Both the position numbers and the translations under genes were made by a program. A model generated the notes under the pieces. It saw nothing but the letters and a program-made list of their open reading frames with translations. It had not been told where the DNA came from and ran no database searches. A stretch of DNA of 64,000 nt. Origin: JACKBK01 sp963707275 (GTDB lineage Bacteria; Chloroflexota; Anaerolineae; JAAEKA01). Shown here piece after piece: positions 8,923-17,555 of the stretch. Position 1 is the first letter of the stretch. Every line of letters starts with the position of its first letter. Where the stretch lies: assembly GCA_963707275.1 (NCBI GenBank), contig CAVPPH010000015.1, forward strand, positions 186,001 through 250,000, read 5' to 3'.

Positions 8923-10272
8923 ATGAATATCTCACTCAAACACAAGCTCACAGCGACCATCCTGGCGGCAGGCATGCTGGCAAGCGTGGCGGTCACCAGC
9001 GCGTTCGCTGCGCCGCTGGCCGGTCAGTCCAGCCCGACGAGCAAAGGCTATACCTTGCAGTGCCAGGCAGCCCAGTGTACGCTGGAAACGGACTTGCCCG
9101 CTGCTTCCCCGTTGACGCTGCTGGCTGCCCGCACGGCAGTAAACGCGCTGAACGGTGGTGAAGGTGTACTGCCCTCCGGTGCGACCGTCGCTATTGACGA
9201 CGACCTGACGCTGACACTACCGGTAGGAAAGATCGTCCTGCCCAAAGCGGATCTGACGCTGACCCTGGACGACGAAAATCACATTCAGCAGCTGCACGGC
9301 ACCGCGCAGGTTCCGTTTCCCAGCTTTGGCCTGCTGGATGAGGCGCGGGTCGTGACGCCCGCTCTGGCTGAAGTCGGGTTGGACAGCGGCGCCAGTCTGG
9401 CGCACCTCCATGCGCCGCTCAAAGATGACCGCCAGTATCTCTTCTTCAACTTCGGTACGGGTCTGGCTATTGATGCTGCCAGCCAGCGAGGATCGATGCG
9501 ATTGTCGATCCCTGCCGGCCAGCGGGCTACGCTGGTCATTGACACGGAGGAACCGCTGGTCTATCTGGCCGGCAACGTGACGGTCAACGACCCCGGGCAG
9601 GTTGCTCTGGTTGGGCCGTTGCTGGATATCGCCCAGCGCAGCGAGTTGATCCCCAATTCGCTGCCGGTATGGCAACGAACACAGGTCGCCGTCAACGGGC
9701 AGTTCAGCCCGGCCGAGGGCGCGTCCTTCGTCGAGGTCGGCGGCGCGTACGGTGTCGGCGCTACAGCGCAGTGGTTGGGCGTTGATGCGCAACCGCTGGC
9801 CATCAACGGCTGGGCGCGCATCAGTGGCGATGGTATGTTGTTGAACGGGGTGGTCGGCGCAAGTCTGGCCCCCGATACTGTGTTCGATGGCGAATTGGCT
9901 TTGGAGGCGTGGATTCCCTTCGCCAGTGAGTTGGACGGCGCCTACGCACAGATCAGCGGCTCCGCGGCTGTGCCGCTGGCCAGCGTGTCGGCTGATGCGA
10001 CAGCCCGGGTGAGCCTGCCGTTCGACGTGCAGGCGCAGGCACATCTGGTCACGTCTGGCGCCGAGAAGGAGATTGCGTGGCATCCGGGCTCCGGTGATCG
10101 TCCGGAGCCGACTGCCCTGAAACGAGCCGCCAATTCGGTGTCTGGTTGGGTTGGCGATGCGCTGGACATGGCGGGCGAAGGTGTATCAACGGGCGGTCGG
10201 TGGATCTCGGACGGCGCTTCGTCGGGCTATGCGTGGGTAACTGGATTGCTGCCAGCTTCCAGGTCGGAGTGA
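8923..10272 (+). CDS. Secreted protein of unknown function inside the Bat operon
   Basis: A 449-residue protein from ATG 8923 with a signal peptide (about 1-30, cleavage near AFAAP). The mature protein is rich in Gly, Ala, Leu and beta-strand-like alternation and has no transmembrane anchor or motif I recognise. A short Cys pair (about residues 45 and 51) lies near the mature N-terminus. The last 60 residues are Gly/Trp/Ser-rich. It sits between the BatC-like lipoprotein and batD on the same strand, six bases before the BatD start, so it is presumably expressed with them and acts outside the membrane. It is not a standard component of Bat operons. Confidence 0.75.
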   Translation: MNISLKHKLTATILAAGMLASVAVTSAFAAPLAGQSSPTSKGYTLQCQAAQCTLETDLPAASPLTLLAARTAVNALNGGEGVLPSGATVAIDDDLTLTLPVGKIVLPKADLTLTLDDENHIQQLHGTAQVPFPSFGLLDEARVVTPALAEVGLDSGASLAHLHAPLKDDRQYLFFNFGTGLAIDAASQRGSMRLSIPAGQRATLVIDTEEPLVYLAGNVTVNDPGQVALVGPLLDIAQRSELIPNSLPVWQRTQVAVNGQFSPAEGASFVEVGGAYGVGATAQWLGVDAQPLAINGWARISGDGMLLNGVVGASLAPDTVFDGELALEAWIPFASELDGAYAQISGSAAVPLASVSADATARVSLPFDVQAQAHLVTSGAEKEIAWHPGSGDRPEPTALKRAANSVSGWVGDALDMAGEGVSTGGRWISDGASSGYAWVTGLLPASRSE

Positions 10273-10277
10273 CAACC

Positions 10278-12176
10278 ATGAACAAAACGAAACAACTCTT
10301 GATTGTTGCAGCCGCGTTGCTTTTGCTGGTGCTGGGCGCATTGCCTGCCAGCGCGCAGGCGCCGACTGTCAGCGCGACCGTCGATCGCGATCAGATCACC
10401 ACCGACGACATGTTGCTGTTCACGGTGAGTGTCGACTCGTCCGCGGGCAGCGCTGGCCAGCCGGCCTTGCCGCCGCTGGACGGCTTCCGCATCATGGGCA
10501 CCAGCAGCAGCACCCAGATGACCTCGATCAACGGCGCCAGCAGTGTCTCCACCAGTTACCAGTATCGCTTGCAGCCCCTGCGCACCGGCGATCTGGTCAT
10601 TCCGGCGCTGGTCGTAACCGTCAACGGCCAGCAGGAGACAACGCAGCCAATTCCGGTCACCGTCACTCAGGGCACGGGCCAGCCGCAGGCAACTTCTCCG
10701 CAGCCGGCTGCACCACTGTCGCCGGGCGGCCTGCCCAATCTGTTCAACTTCAATGGCGATCCGATGGATATGCTCAACCAGCTTGACCAGTGGTTGCAAA
10801 CGCAGAGCCCCGGACTCCTGGGTAGCACATCGATTCCAGTGATGCCCGGCAGCGACGCTCAGGTGATCGACCCGCCAGCCGGATTGACTGGCCAGGACTA
10901 CTATCTGGAGGCCGTGGTTGACAACGCGACACCCTACCAGGGTGAGCAGGTACTCTACTCGCTACGTCTTTATCGCGCGGTCTCCCCGCTTGGTCAGATC
11001 ACCTACAACGCGCCGGCGTTTAGCGGCTTCTGGAGCAAGGAACTTCCGGATCAGGTCCAGTATCGCACGCAGGCCGGCGGGCGACCCTATTCCGTCACCG
11101 AGCTAAAGACCGCGCTGTTCCCGACGGTCGCCGGCGAGGTAACCATCGAGCCGGGACGGATGCAGATACCGGGCGACTTTTTCTCCGCCTCCGGCGCCGA
11201 GATTGCATCGCAGCCGGTTACGCTCAACGTCAAGCCGCTGCCGGCCAACGCGCCGGCCAGCTTCACCGGAGCGGTGGGCAACTTCGACATCTCTGCCGAG
11301 GTCGATTCCACCGATGGCAAGGTCGGCGAGCCTGTCACTCAGCGCGTGACCGTGGTTGGCCAGGGCAACGTGGAGACCGTGGATGACCCGATCTGGCCCG
11401 ACGCTGCTGGCTGGCGCGTCTTCGACAGCCAGGCGCAGACTCAGACCGACGTGCGCGACGGACACATTGTTGGGGTACGCAGCTACGAGCGTGTGTTGAT
11501 GCCCACTGCGGCAGGTAATCTGACGTTGCCGCCCGTTGAGTTCAGCTATTTCGATCCGACCGCGGGCGAGTATCAGACCGTGGCGACGGATGCCTCAGTT
11601 GTGGCGGTTGCTGCTGATGCAGCAGCACCTGCTGCGGCACCGGTTGCCAGCGGCCTTCAGGCTCCGCCACAACCGGTCGCGGCGCAGCCCGCTCTGCTGC
11701 CCGTCAAAGCAGCTCCGGACACCTGGGCCGTGGCAGACGAACCGGTCACTCAGCAGTCGCTGTACTGGCTCTTGTGGGGCGTGCCCGTGGCGCTAGTGGT
11801 TGGGCAGCGCGGCTGGCAGGCCTATCGCAACGGAAGCATTGGCAACGCAGACAGGCAGAAGCGACAGGCGCGCAAGCAGGCCGACAAAGCCCTGCGCGAG
11901 GCGCGCAACAGCAACCCGCAGGACGGTCGCGCCGCGGGCAAGATACTGCACGACTACCTCAGCGCGCGGCTGGGCCAGCCCACCGCAGGCTTGACGCAAT
12001 CGCAGATGGCCAGTCTGTTGCTGGCGCGCGGCGTGCCGCCGTCGCTGACAGCGCGGATACAGGAAGTGCTGACGGCCAGCGAGATCCGCGGCTATGCGCC
12101 TGCGCCTGCGGGCGATGCCAGCGACCTCCTTGCGGAGGTTGAGGGCTTGGTCCAGGCCCTCGATGTGGAACTGTAA
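10278..12176 (+). CDS. batD: BatD family protein
   Basis: A 632-residue protein from ATG 10278. A signal peptide ends at ASAQA (about residue 29). Several extracytoplasmic beta domains follow, beginning with the family opening VSATVDRDQITTDDM, then a transmembrane helix near residue 495 (LYWLLWGVPVALVV), and a basic helical cytosolic tail. Length and topology fit the BatD (oxygen tolerance) family. It is the second BatD-like gene in this operon, after 4737-5744. Its stop TAA abuts the ATG of the TPR gene at 12177. The role is inferred from family context: extracytoplasmic component of the MoxR/VWA machinery. Confidence 0.88.
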   Translation: MNKTKQLLIVAAALLLLVLGALPASAQAPTVSATVDRDQITTDDMLLFTVSVDSSAGSAGQPALPPLDGFRIMGTSSSTQMTSINGASSVSTSYQYRLQPLRTGDLVIPALVVTVNGQQETTQPIPVTVTQGTGQPQATSPQPAAPLSPGGLPNLFNFNGDPMDMLNQLDQWLQTQSPGLLGSTSIPVMPGSDAQVIDPPAGLTGQDYYLEAVVDNATPYQGEQVLYSLRLYRAVSPLGQITYNAPAFSGFWSKELPDQVQYRTQAGGRPYSVTELKTALFPTVAGEVTIEPGRMQIPGDFFSASGAEIASQPVTLNVKPLPANAPASFTGAVGNFDISAEVDSTDGKVGEPVTQRVTVVGQGNVETVDDPIWPDAAGWRVFDSQAQTQTDVRDGHIVGVRSYERVLMPTAAGNLTLPPVEFSYFDPTAGEYQTVATDASVVAVAADAAAPAAAPVASGLQAPPQPVAAQPALLPVKAAPDTWAVADEPVTQQSLYWLLWGVPVALVVGQRGWQAYRNGSIGNADRQKRQARKQADKALREARNSNPQDGRAAGKILHDYLSARLGQPTAGLTQSQMASLLLARGVPPSLTARIQEVLTASEIRGYAPAPAGDASDLLAEVEGLVQALDVEL

Positions 12177-12782
12177 ATGGTGAGGAATATGAAGAAGCGA
12201 AGCATACTTTTCCTGGCGCTTGTTGCCGGGGCGCTGATAATCGGACTGACCGCGGCTACCGAGGCGATGTCTGGTACAGTTCAGGCCGACCGGCGGGCCA
12301 CGGCAGCTGCCAACGAGCTGGTCGCAGCCGGCCATCTTGACCAGGCTGGCACGATCTACCAGCAACTGCTGGATCAGGGCGTCGAGGACGCGGTGGTGTT
12401 CTACAACCTCGGCAATGTCGCGATGCTGCAAAATGACCCAGGCCGCGCGCTGGCTCTCTACCAGCAGGCTGCCGAGCTGTCGCCGCGCGACAGCGACATT
12501 CGCCATAACCTGGCGCTGGCGCAGGAGCAAGCGGGCCAGGCGGACAGCAGTCGGACCAGTGGCGTGCTGGGGACGGTTGCGCAGGCCAGTCGCTCGCTGC
12601 TGACAGTGAACGAGCTTGCGATGCTGGCGCTGGGCGCGTGGTTCCTGCTGGGCTTCCTGGTGCTGGCCTACCGTCACTTTCAGCCCGGCCAGCGGCCGCA
12701 GGCGCTGCGCGTTGCCGGGATCATCGCGCTGGTGGTCGTGGTGTTGAGTGTTGTAACGCTGGTGAGCCGCGTTCAGGCGTGA
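12177..12782 (+). CDS. TPR membrane protein, BatE-like
   Basis: About 200 residues. A signal anchor (MKKRSILFLALVAGALIIG) is followed by two TPR motifs (about residues 40-115) and two C-terminal hydrophobic helices (about 140-160 and 180-198). The start is either ATG 12177, abutting the batD stop, or ATG 12189, which has GTGAGGA just upstream and gives a cleaner signal peptide. TPR proteins closing a Bat operon are usually called BatE. It is the last gene of the operon. Confidence 0.78.
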   Translation: MVRNMKKRSILFLALVAGALIIGLTAATEAMSGTVQADRRATAAANELVAAGHLDQAGTIYQQLLDQGVEDAVVFYNLGNVAMLQNDPGRALALYQQAAELSPRDSDIRHNLALAQEQAGQADSSRTSGVLGTVAQASRSLLTVNELAMLALGAWFLLGFLVLAYRHFQPGQRPQALRVAGIIALVVVVLSVVTLVSRVQA

Positions 12783-12860
12783 GCGGATGAGCGGCATTGC
12801 CGCCCGGCGGCGTCATTTCGTGATTGTGTGAACGGTGGTAGAATAGAGGGGTGACAGTCA

Positions 12861-12892
12861 GGTGCCGGGGACTTCCGAAAGTCTCCGGCACC
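12861..12892. repeat. Intergenic stem-loop GGTGCCGG...CCGGCACC
   Basis: A 14-bp stem with one G-T type mismatch and a CCGA loop, between the Bat operon and the response regulator gene. It lacks an immediate T-run, so it is not a standard intrinsic terminator. A related half-site (GTGACAGGCACCTG) occurs at 8864-8877. Confidence 0.6.
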
Positions 12893-12929
12893 TTCTCGCA
12901 GTCTTCACCTTTTTTCGATAGCTCCGCCA

Positions 12930-13622
12930 ATGACGCAACACATTCTCGTAACGGACGACGACTCCCTCTTGCGCCGCAGCCTGGCCTTGCAGCTTGAACA
13001 GGCCGGCTATCGCACCAGCACGGCAGCCACCGCTGAAGATGGTCTGGCCATCGCTCAACGCGACCGGCCCGATCTTGTGTTGCTGGATGTTGGTCTGCCT
13101 GGCATGGATGGTCTGGAAGCGGTGCAGCAGTTCAAGCGCCTCGACATCCCGGTGATCTTCGTGACGGCTCGCCGGCGCGAGCTGGACACCATCCTCGGTC
13201 TGGAGTTGGGCGCGGACGATTACATCACCAAGCCGTTCAATTCCGATGTGCTGCTGGCGCGCGTCAAGGCTGTGTTGAGGCGGGCTGCTTCCACCACAGC
13301 AGCACAGGAGCCGGAGCGGCTGGTGGTCGGTGATCTGGTAATCGACCCCCGCGGGCACACGGCCAGTGTCGCCGGCCGGCCGGTGGAACTGACCAGCCGC
13401 GAATTCGACGTGCTGCACGCGCTGGCGCTGGAGCCGGGCGTTGTGTTGTCCATCGACGACCTGATCGCGCGCGTCTGGGGCGCCGAGTTCTCAGGCGAAC
13501 CGCAGGGCGTTTACGTCCACGTGCGCTGGCTGCGCGAAAAGATCGAGGAAGACCCCGACAACCCGCGCCGCATCGTCAATATCCGCGGCAAGGGTTACAA
13601 ACTGGTGGCCCAGAACGCGTAG
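12930..13622 (+). CDS. OmpR/PhoB-family response regulator
   Basis: A 230-residue protein with an N-terminal receiver domain (acidic D9-D11, phospho-acceptor D53 in LLDVGLPGMDG, T79, K101) and a C-terminal winged-helix DNA-binding domain (ELTSREFDVLHAL through NIRGKGYKL). It lies 60 bp upstream of a sensor kinase gene and forms a two-component system with it. Its class typically binds direct repeats about 11 bp apart, as seen upstream of moxR and near pstS. The stimulus is unknown. Confidence 0.95.
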   Translation: MTQHILVTDDDSLLRRSLALQLEQAGYRTSTAATAEDGLAIAQRDRPDLVLLDVGLPGMDGLEAVQQFKRLDIPVIFVTARRRELDTILGLELGADDYITKPFNSDVLLARVKAVLRRAASTTAAQEPERLVVGDLVIDPRGHTASVAGRPVELTSREFDVLHALALEPGVVLSIDDLIARVWGAEFSGEPQGVYVHVRWLREKIEEDPDNPRRIVNIRGKGYKLVAQNA

Positions 13623-13681
13623 GGGCGGGTCACCCCGCCCGTCGGACACGACCTATCCAACCTCAGCAACCCCCATACACA

Positions 13682-15088
13682 ATGAAATCTCTGCGCGGCC
13701 AATTCATCCTTAGCCACCTCCTGCCGATCCTGCTGGTCGTCCCGCTCGTGGCGCTGGTCACCCTGTATCTCCTGGAAACGCAGGTGTTGCTGACCACTGT
13801 GTCGAGCAACTTGGAGCAGCAGGCGAGAACCATCGCCACGGCAGTGACCGGCAACCCTGATGTGCTGCGCGATCCCCAGTTGGCCGAGCAGTTTCTGGCG
13901 CGAATCTCGTTGCAGGCCGATCGCAGCCTGGTGCTCTACGACTCCGCAGGCAACGTGGTGACGGCCAGCGGGCAGCAGGACTCGCCAGCCTCGGCGGCAG
14001 CGATTGCCAGCGAAGCTCAGGCTTTGGCGGAGTCCGGGCAGCCACGGGTTTCGATGACCTACGGGCTGCTGCGCCAGACCGCCGAGGTGTTGGTACCGGT
14101 GACCGGCGTCGACCAGCACCTGATCGGCATGATTTCCCTGACACATACCCTGGAAGGGGTGGCGAACCAGATCGCCCGGTTGCGCTGGTGGATGATCGGG
14201 ATTCTGCTGGTCGAGTTAGTGCTGGGTGGACTCGTCGGCGCGGTGCTGGCCGTGCGGCTGGCACGACCCATCGACCACGCCGCGCGCGCTGTAGTGGATG
14301 TTTCGCACGGCGCCCGCATCGAGCCGATCGTGCCGGAAGGACCGGGCGAGATCCAGGCGCTGACCAACGCTGTCAACGAGCTTGCCGAGCGGCTGCGGAC
14401 GCTGGAGGACATGCGCCGCCGCTCGCTGGCCAACATTGTGCACGAGTTGGGCCGGCCGCTGGGAGCGATGCGTTCAGCCGTCCATGTGCTGCGCGGCGCG
14501 GCCGGCGACGATCCGGCGTTGCGGGAAGAGTTGCTGGCCGGTGTCGAGGCCCAGATCGAGCGGCTCGAGCCGCTGCTGGATGACCTGGCGCAGTTGCATG
14601 GCCAGGTCTCCGGCGAGGTTCGGCTGGCGCGCGAGCAGGTGCTGATACAGGAGTGGCTGCCGCCCGTGTTGCTGCCCTGGCGGGCCGCCGCGCTGGAAAA
14701 GGGGCTGGACTGGCGCGCGGCCGTCCCGCAAAACCTGCCTGCTGTTAGTATCGACCCGACGCGCATGGCGCAGGTGGTGGGAAATCTGCTCAGCAACGCT
14801 GTCAAATACACGCCTGCGCCCGGCCAGATCTCCGTCGCTGCAGGCACATCGGACGGCAAGCTCTGGATCAGCGTGGAGGATACGGGACCGGGTATCTCAC
14901 CAGAGGAGCAGCGGCAGGTCTTTCAGCCGTTCTACCGCAGCGTCCGCGAGCGGCGCTTTCCCCAGGGATTGGGACTTGGTCTGACCATCGCGCAACAGAT
15001 CGTAGAAGCGCACGGCGGCCAGTTGACGCTGGACGCCGAGTACGAGGAAGGCAGCCGTTTCGTCATCACTCTGCCGCTGACGCAGTAA
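13682..15088 (+). CDS. Membrane sensor histidine kinase
   Basis: A 468-residue protein: helix 1 (about 10-32), extracytoplasmic sensor region (33-168), helix 2 (169-190), HAMP domain (about 191-243), DHp domain with His 254 in NIVHELGRPLG, and an HATPase domain with the N box NLLSNAVKYTP, G1 DTGPGIS and G2 GLGLGLTIA. The H box has GRP in place of the common RTP. It is predicted to autophosphorylate and pass phosphate to D53 of the regulator encoded at 12930. No known ligand-binding domain is recognisable in the sensor region. Confidence 0.93.
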   Translation: MKSLRGQFILSHLLPILLVVPLVALVTLYLLETQVLLTTVSSNLEQQARTIATAVTGNPDVLRDPQLAEQFLARISLQADRSLVLYDSAGNVVTASGQQDSPASAAAIASEAQALAESGQPRVSMTYGLLRQTAEVLVPVTGVDQHLIGMISLTHTLEGVANQIARLRWWMIGILLVELVLGGLVGAVLAVRLARPIDHAARAVVDVSHGARIEPIVPEGPGEIQALTNAVNELAERLRTLEDMRRRSLANIVHELGRPLGAMRSAVHVLRGAAGDDPALREELLAGVEAQIERLEPLLDDLAQLHGQVSGEVRLAREQVLIQEWLPPVLLPWRAAALEKGLDWRAAVPQNLPAVSIDPTRMAQVVGNLLSNAVKYTPAPGQISVAAGTSDGKLWISVEDTGPGISPEEQRQVFQPFYRSVRERRFPQGLGLGLTIAQQIVEAHGGQLTLDAEYEEGSRFVITLPLTQ

Positions 15089-15114
15089 ACACACCGTAGC
15101 CCAAGTTCTTCGGT

Positions 15115-15192
15115 GTCATTGCGAAGAGGCCGCCGATAAAGCAATCTCTCTGAAGCACCGGAGGGATTGCTTCGCCAAGCCTCGCAACGACA
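15115..15192. repeat. TCATTGCGA-type intergenic inverted repeat, copy 1
   Basis: The ends GTCATTGCGA and TCGCAACGAC, with inner arms AAGCAATCTC and GGATTGCTTCGCC, form a long imperfect inverted repeat of about 78 bp. The same pattern recurs at 55019-55126. Such elements are widespread non-coding repeats in bacterial genomes. Confidence 0.75.
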
Positions 15193-15226
15193 TTCGTGGT
15201 TACTTTGCTTGCAGAGTGGCAAACAA

Positions 15227-15265
15227 CAAGAAGTCCAACTTTTTCCGAAAAAGTTGGACTTCTTG
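15227..15265. terminator. 39-bp perfect palindrome between convergent genes
   Basis: Two 19-bp arms (CAAGAAGTCCAACTTTTTC and its complement) surround a single central base. It lies between the convergent kinase gene and the CarH-like gene, and has T/A runs at its core. It could act as a bidirectional terminator. A sister palindrome, AGAAGTCCGACTTCTT based, occurs at 57807-57840. Confidence 0.5.
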
Positions 15266-15331
15266 TAGAGGGGCAAACAGTAGGTGCGAAGACGTTCGAC
15301 GTTGCCGAAAAAGTTGAACGTCAAGATGTGC

Positions 15332-16321
15332 TCAAACGGTGAGGGCGGTCGTCTCGCGTAACATACGCTCAACCGTATCGACGCCTTCCAGCAGCGTGGC
15401 TCCCAGGAAGGTGCCGATCATATTGTCCCGCAACTCCGGCTTGATGTTAAACGCGCGGCCGCCGTAGGCGATGACAGGACGACCGGTCCTGACCGCTTCT
15501 GGCAGCCATTTGCCCAGATTGTGCAGTTCTCTCGCCGGTTTCTCGGTCATTGCCACCGTGATGACAACCGGGGGACGGATATCGCGTACGAACTTCGCCA
15601 GATCTGGCAATGGAACGGCCTGGCCCAAATAGGCGACCGGCCAGCGTCGCCGGCGTAGCAGAACGCCCAGCATCAACAGGCTGATTTCATGCCATTCCTC
15701 GGGCGCACAGGCCAGAATGACCGGACGGATCGGATGAGCTGAAGGGCCGGCGGCTTGCCACATAATCAATCGCTGGCGTAAGAACGCAGTTGCGAGATGC
15801 TCAGTGGCTACCGTGATCCTGCCGGCGCTCCATTCCTCACCCAGGTCGGCCAACGTGGGGCCGATCACATCCAGAATGAGCTGGTCCATGGAGTAAATCG
15901 CCAGCACCTCGCCCAACAGTTGATCGGCCTTGTCCAGTTCGTTGTTGATCAACGCACCAATCAGCCGCTTGTGGTATGCCTCGAGATTCGATACTTCTTG
16001 CACCGATTGCACAGCCGAGCCGGTCATCGACGTTTCGAGGCTCAGAATCCGTCCATCGCGCTCGTGTTTGCGCAGCGCCTTGATGGCCTGGGAGGTTTGC
16101 ATCCCTTCGTCGATGGTGGACTTGACCCAGCGTAACCGGCTGACTTCGCTCTCCGAATAGAGCCGGTGGCCGCCAGCCGTGCGTCCGGCTTCAGGGAACT
16201 CGTAGCGACGCTCCCAAACTCGCAGCGTGGCTACCGGGATTCCGGTCATTCGTGCGACCACGCCGATGTTGTAGATCGGTTCTTCGCTGGCGTTTCTTGA
16301 GTTTCCGTTGTTTTCTGACAT
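15332..16321 (-). CDS. CarH/LitR-like MerR regulator with B12-binding domain
   Basis: A 329-residue protein. The start ATG 16321 is chosen because GAGGTG lies upstream and the MerR helix-turn-helix begins at residue 16 (YNIGVVARMTGIPVATLRVW). It has a MerR domain (16-90), a helical bundle (about 110-195) and a Rossmann-type cobalamin domain (198-325). The CarH photoreceptor signature W-x9-EH is present (W164, E174, H175), as is the lower axial ligand motif E-x-H (H211). In CarH, adenosylcobalamin holds a DNA-bound repressor tetramer in the dark, and light breaks it. It is transcribed divergently from an SDR-SRPBCC-CrtI-like operon, which it probably represses. Confidence 0.88.
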   Translation of the reverse strand: MSENNGNSRNASEEPIYNIGVVARMTGIPVATLRVWERRYEFPEAGRTAGGHRLYSESEVSRLRWVKSTIDEGMQTSQAIKALRKHERDGRILSLETSMTGSAVQSVQEVSNLEAYHKRLIGALINNELDKADQLLGEVLAIYSMDQLILDVIGPTLADLGEEWSAGRITVATEHLATAFLRQRLIMWQAAGPSAHPIRPVILACAPEEWHEISLLMLGVLLRRRRWPVAYLGQAVPLPDLAKFVRDIRPPVVITVAMTEKPARELHNLGKWLPEAVRTGRPVIAYGGRAFNIKPELRDNMIGTFLGATLLEGVDTVERMLRETTALTV

Positions 16322-16464
16322 GGTTCGCACCTCTTGGAATTTGCACATCTTTTTGGCCAGCACACGCTGTGCTGTCGGGCAAATGCCCGAGCCTGCCACA
16401 TTGCTTTGCTTTGTTTTCTTATGCTTTTTGTTGCCGGAACGACGCGTTTCATGCCGACGAAAGC

Positions 16465-16493
16465 AGTATAACAGAATGTCAAAGCTTTGTCAA
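16465..16493 (-). promoter_or_regulatory. Promoter of the CarH-like gene
   Basis: On the minus strand TTGACA (16493-16488) and TATACT (16470-16465) are separated by 17 bp. The distance to the start codon implies an untranslated leader of roughly 140 bases. The palindrome CAAAGCTTTG lies in the spacer next to the -35 box and could be part of an operator. Confidence 0.7.
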
Positions 16494-16522
16494 GATAAGC
16501 TATACAATTTCGCACAACAATC

Positions 16523-16552
16523 TTGACACCCACATATCCGTTGTGCTATAAT
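16523..16552 (+). promoter_or_regulatory. Promoter of the putative light-regulated operon
   Basis: TTGACA (16523-16528) and TATAAT (16547-16552) are both consensus and separated by 18 bp, about 60 bp before the first gene. The -35 boxes of this promoter and the divergent CarH-like promoter are only about 30 bp apart, so one bound regulator could control both. So strong a promoter fits control by a repressor. Confidence 0.75.
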
Positions 16553-16616
16553 TCACCCCGACACAAGTCGTTGTCAAGAAAAGTCCGACAAAAGCAAGGC
16601 AAAGGAGTTGGCTAAG

Positions 16617-17555
16617 ATGATAGTCGTTACGGGTGGTTCCGGTTATATTGGAAGTTACATCGTTAAACAGTTGGTGGAGCAAGGCGAGCAAGTGCGCGTG
16701 ATGGTGAACAGCCTGGAGCGCGCCAGGCAGGAAGGCCGGCTTGCCGGCCTTCCGGTAGAACTGGTGCAAGGGGATGTCACGAAGCCCGCCACGCTGGCGC
16801 CGGTGATGCATGGCGCCAACGCGGTGATCCACACTGTCGCGATCGCGATCGAAAAAGGCGGGCGGACCTACGAGGAGATCAACTACCAAGGCACGGTCAA
16901 CGTCGTCGATGCTGCCAAGGCAGCCGGTGTGCGCCGTTTCCTCAACATGTGCCAGCTTGGCGCATACTCCAGCCTGCCCTATCGCTTCCTGGCTTCCAAA
17001 GGTAAGGCGCAGGAATACGTCGACCAGTCCGGGCTGGACTGGACAGCCTTTCGACCCTCCAGTGTGTGGGGGCCGGAGGACGAGTTCGCCAACTCCTTTG
17101 CCCGCCTGATCCCGCTGACGCCGATCATCTTCCCTATCATCGGCGACGAGAACGCGCGCTTTCAGCTCGTGTGGGTCGGCGATGTGGCAACCGCGGTGGT
17201 CAAATCGCTGCACGACCCGGCGACCATCCACCAGGAGTATGAACTGGGCGGTCCCGAAGTGCTGACGCTGGAGGAGATCGAGCGGCGGACGCTCAAGGCG
17301 CTGGGCAAGAAGCGCACCCTGATCCACGTGCCCATGAGCCTGATCAACCTGGCGGTCAGGGGGATGGAGGCTCTGCTGCCGTCGCCGCCCGTTACCCGCA
17401 GCTTGCTGGAGCTGCTGGCGGTCCCCAACGTCACCACTGATAACCAGCTCAGTCGCTTTGTCGACCAGCCGCGGCCCTTTACGCCTGAAAACACGGCGCC
17501 CTACATGCGCCAGTTCCAGGCGAGCAAAACTGTGGCGCAGTTCTTCAACCGATGA
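16617..17555 (+). CDS. NAD(P)-binding epimerase/SDR-a family protein (NDUFA9-like)
   Basis: A 312-residue protein from ATG 16617, with AAAGGAG about ten bases upstream. An in-frame TTG at 16608 is too close to that site. The N-terminus MIVVTGGSGYIGSYI is a Rossmann GxxGxxG nucleotide-binding loop of atypical (extended) SDRs. The middle carries substrate-pocket segments resembling the complex I NDUFA9/CC3-like subgroup (FRPSSVWGPEDEF). The usual YxxxK is not obvious: the segment LGAYSSLPYRFLASKGKAQEY has Y-R-F-L-A-S-K spacing. The substrate is unknown. It is the first gene of the operon opposite carH and overlaps the next gene by four bases. Confidence 0.8.
   Translation: MIVVTGGSGYIGSYIVKQLVEQGEQVRVMVNSLERARQEGRLAGLPVELVQGDVTKPATLAPVMHGANAVIHTVAIAIEKGGRTYEEINYQGTVNVVDAAKAAGVRRFLNMCQLGAYSSLPYRFLASKGKAQEYVDQSGLDWTAFRPSSVWGPEDEFANSFARLIPLTPIIFPIIGDENARFQLVWVGDVATAVVKSLHDPATIHQEYELGGPEVLTLEEIERRTLKALGKKRTLIHVPMSLINLAVRGMEALLPSPPVTRSLLELLAVPNVTTDNQLSRFVDQPRPFTPENTAPYMRQFQASKTVAQFFNR

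Noticed and set aside
15115..15331. A small RNA gene between convergent genes
   Set aside because: Explained by two palindromic repeats and a third hairpin; no promoter was seen.
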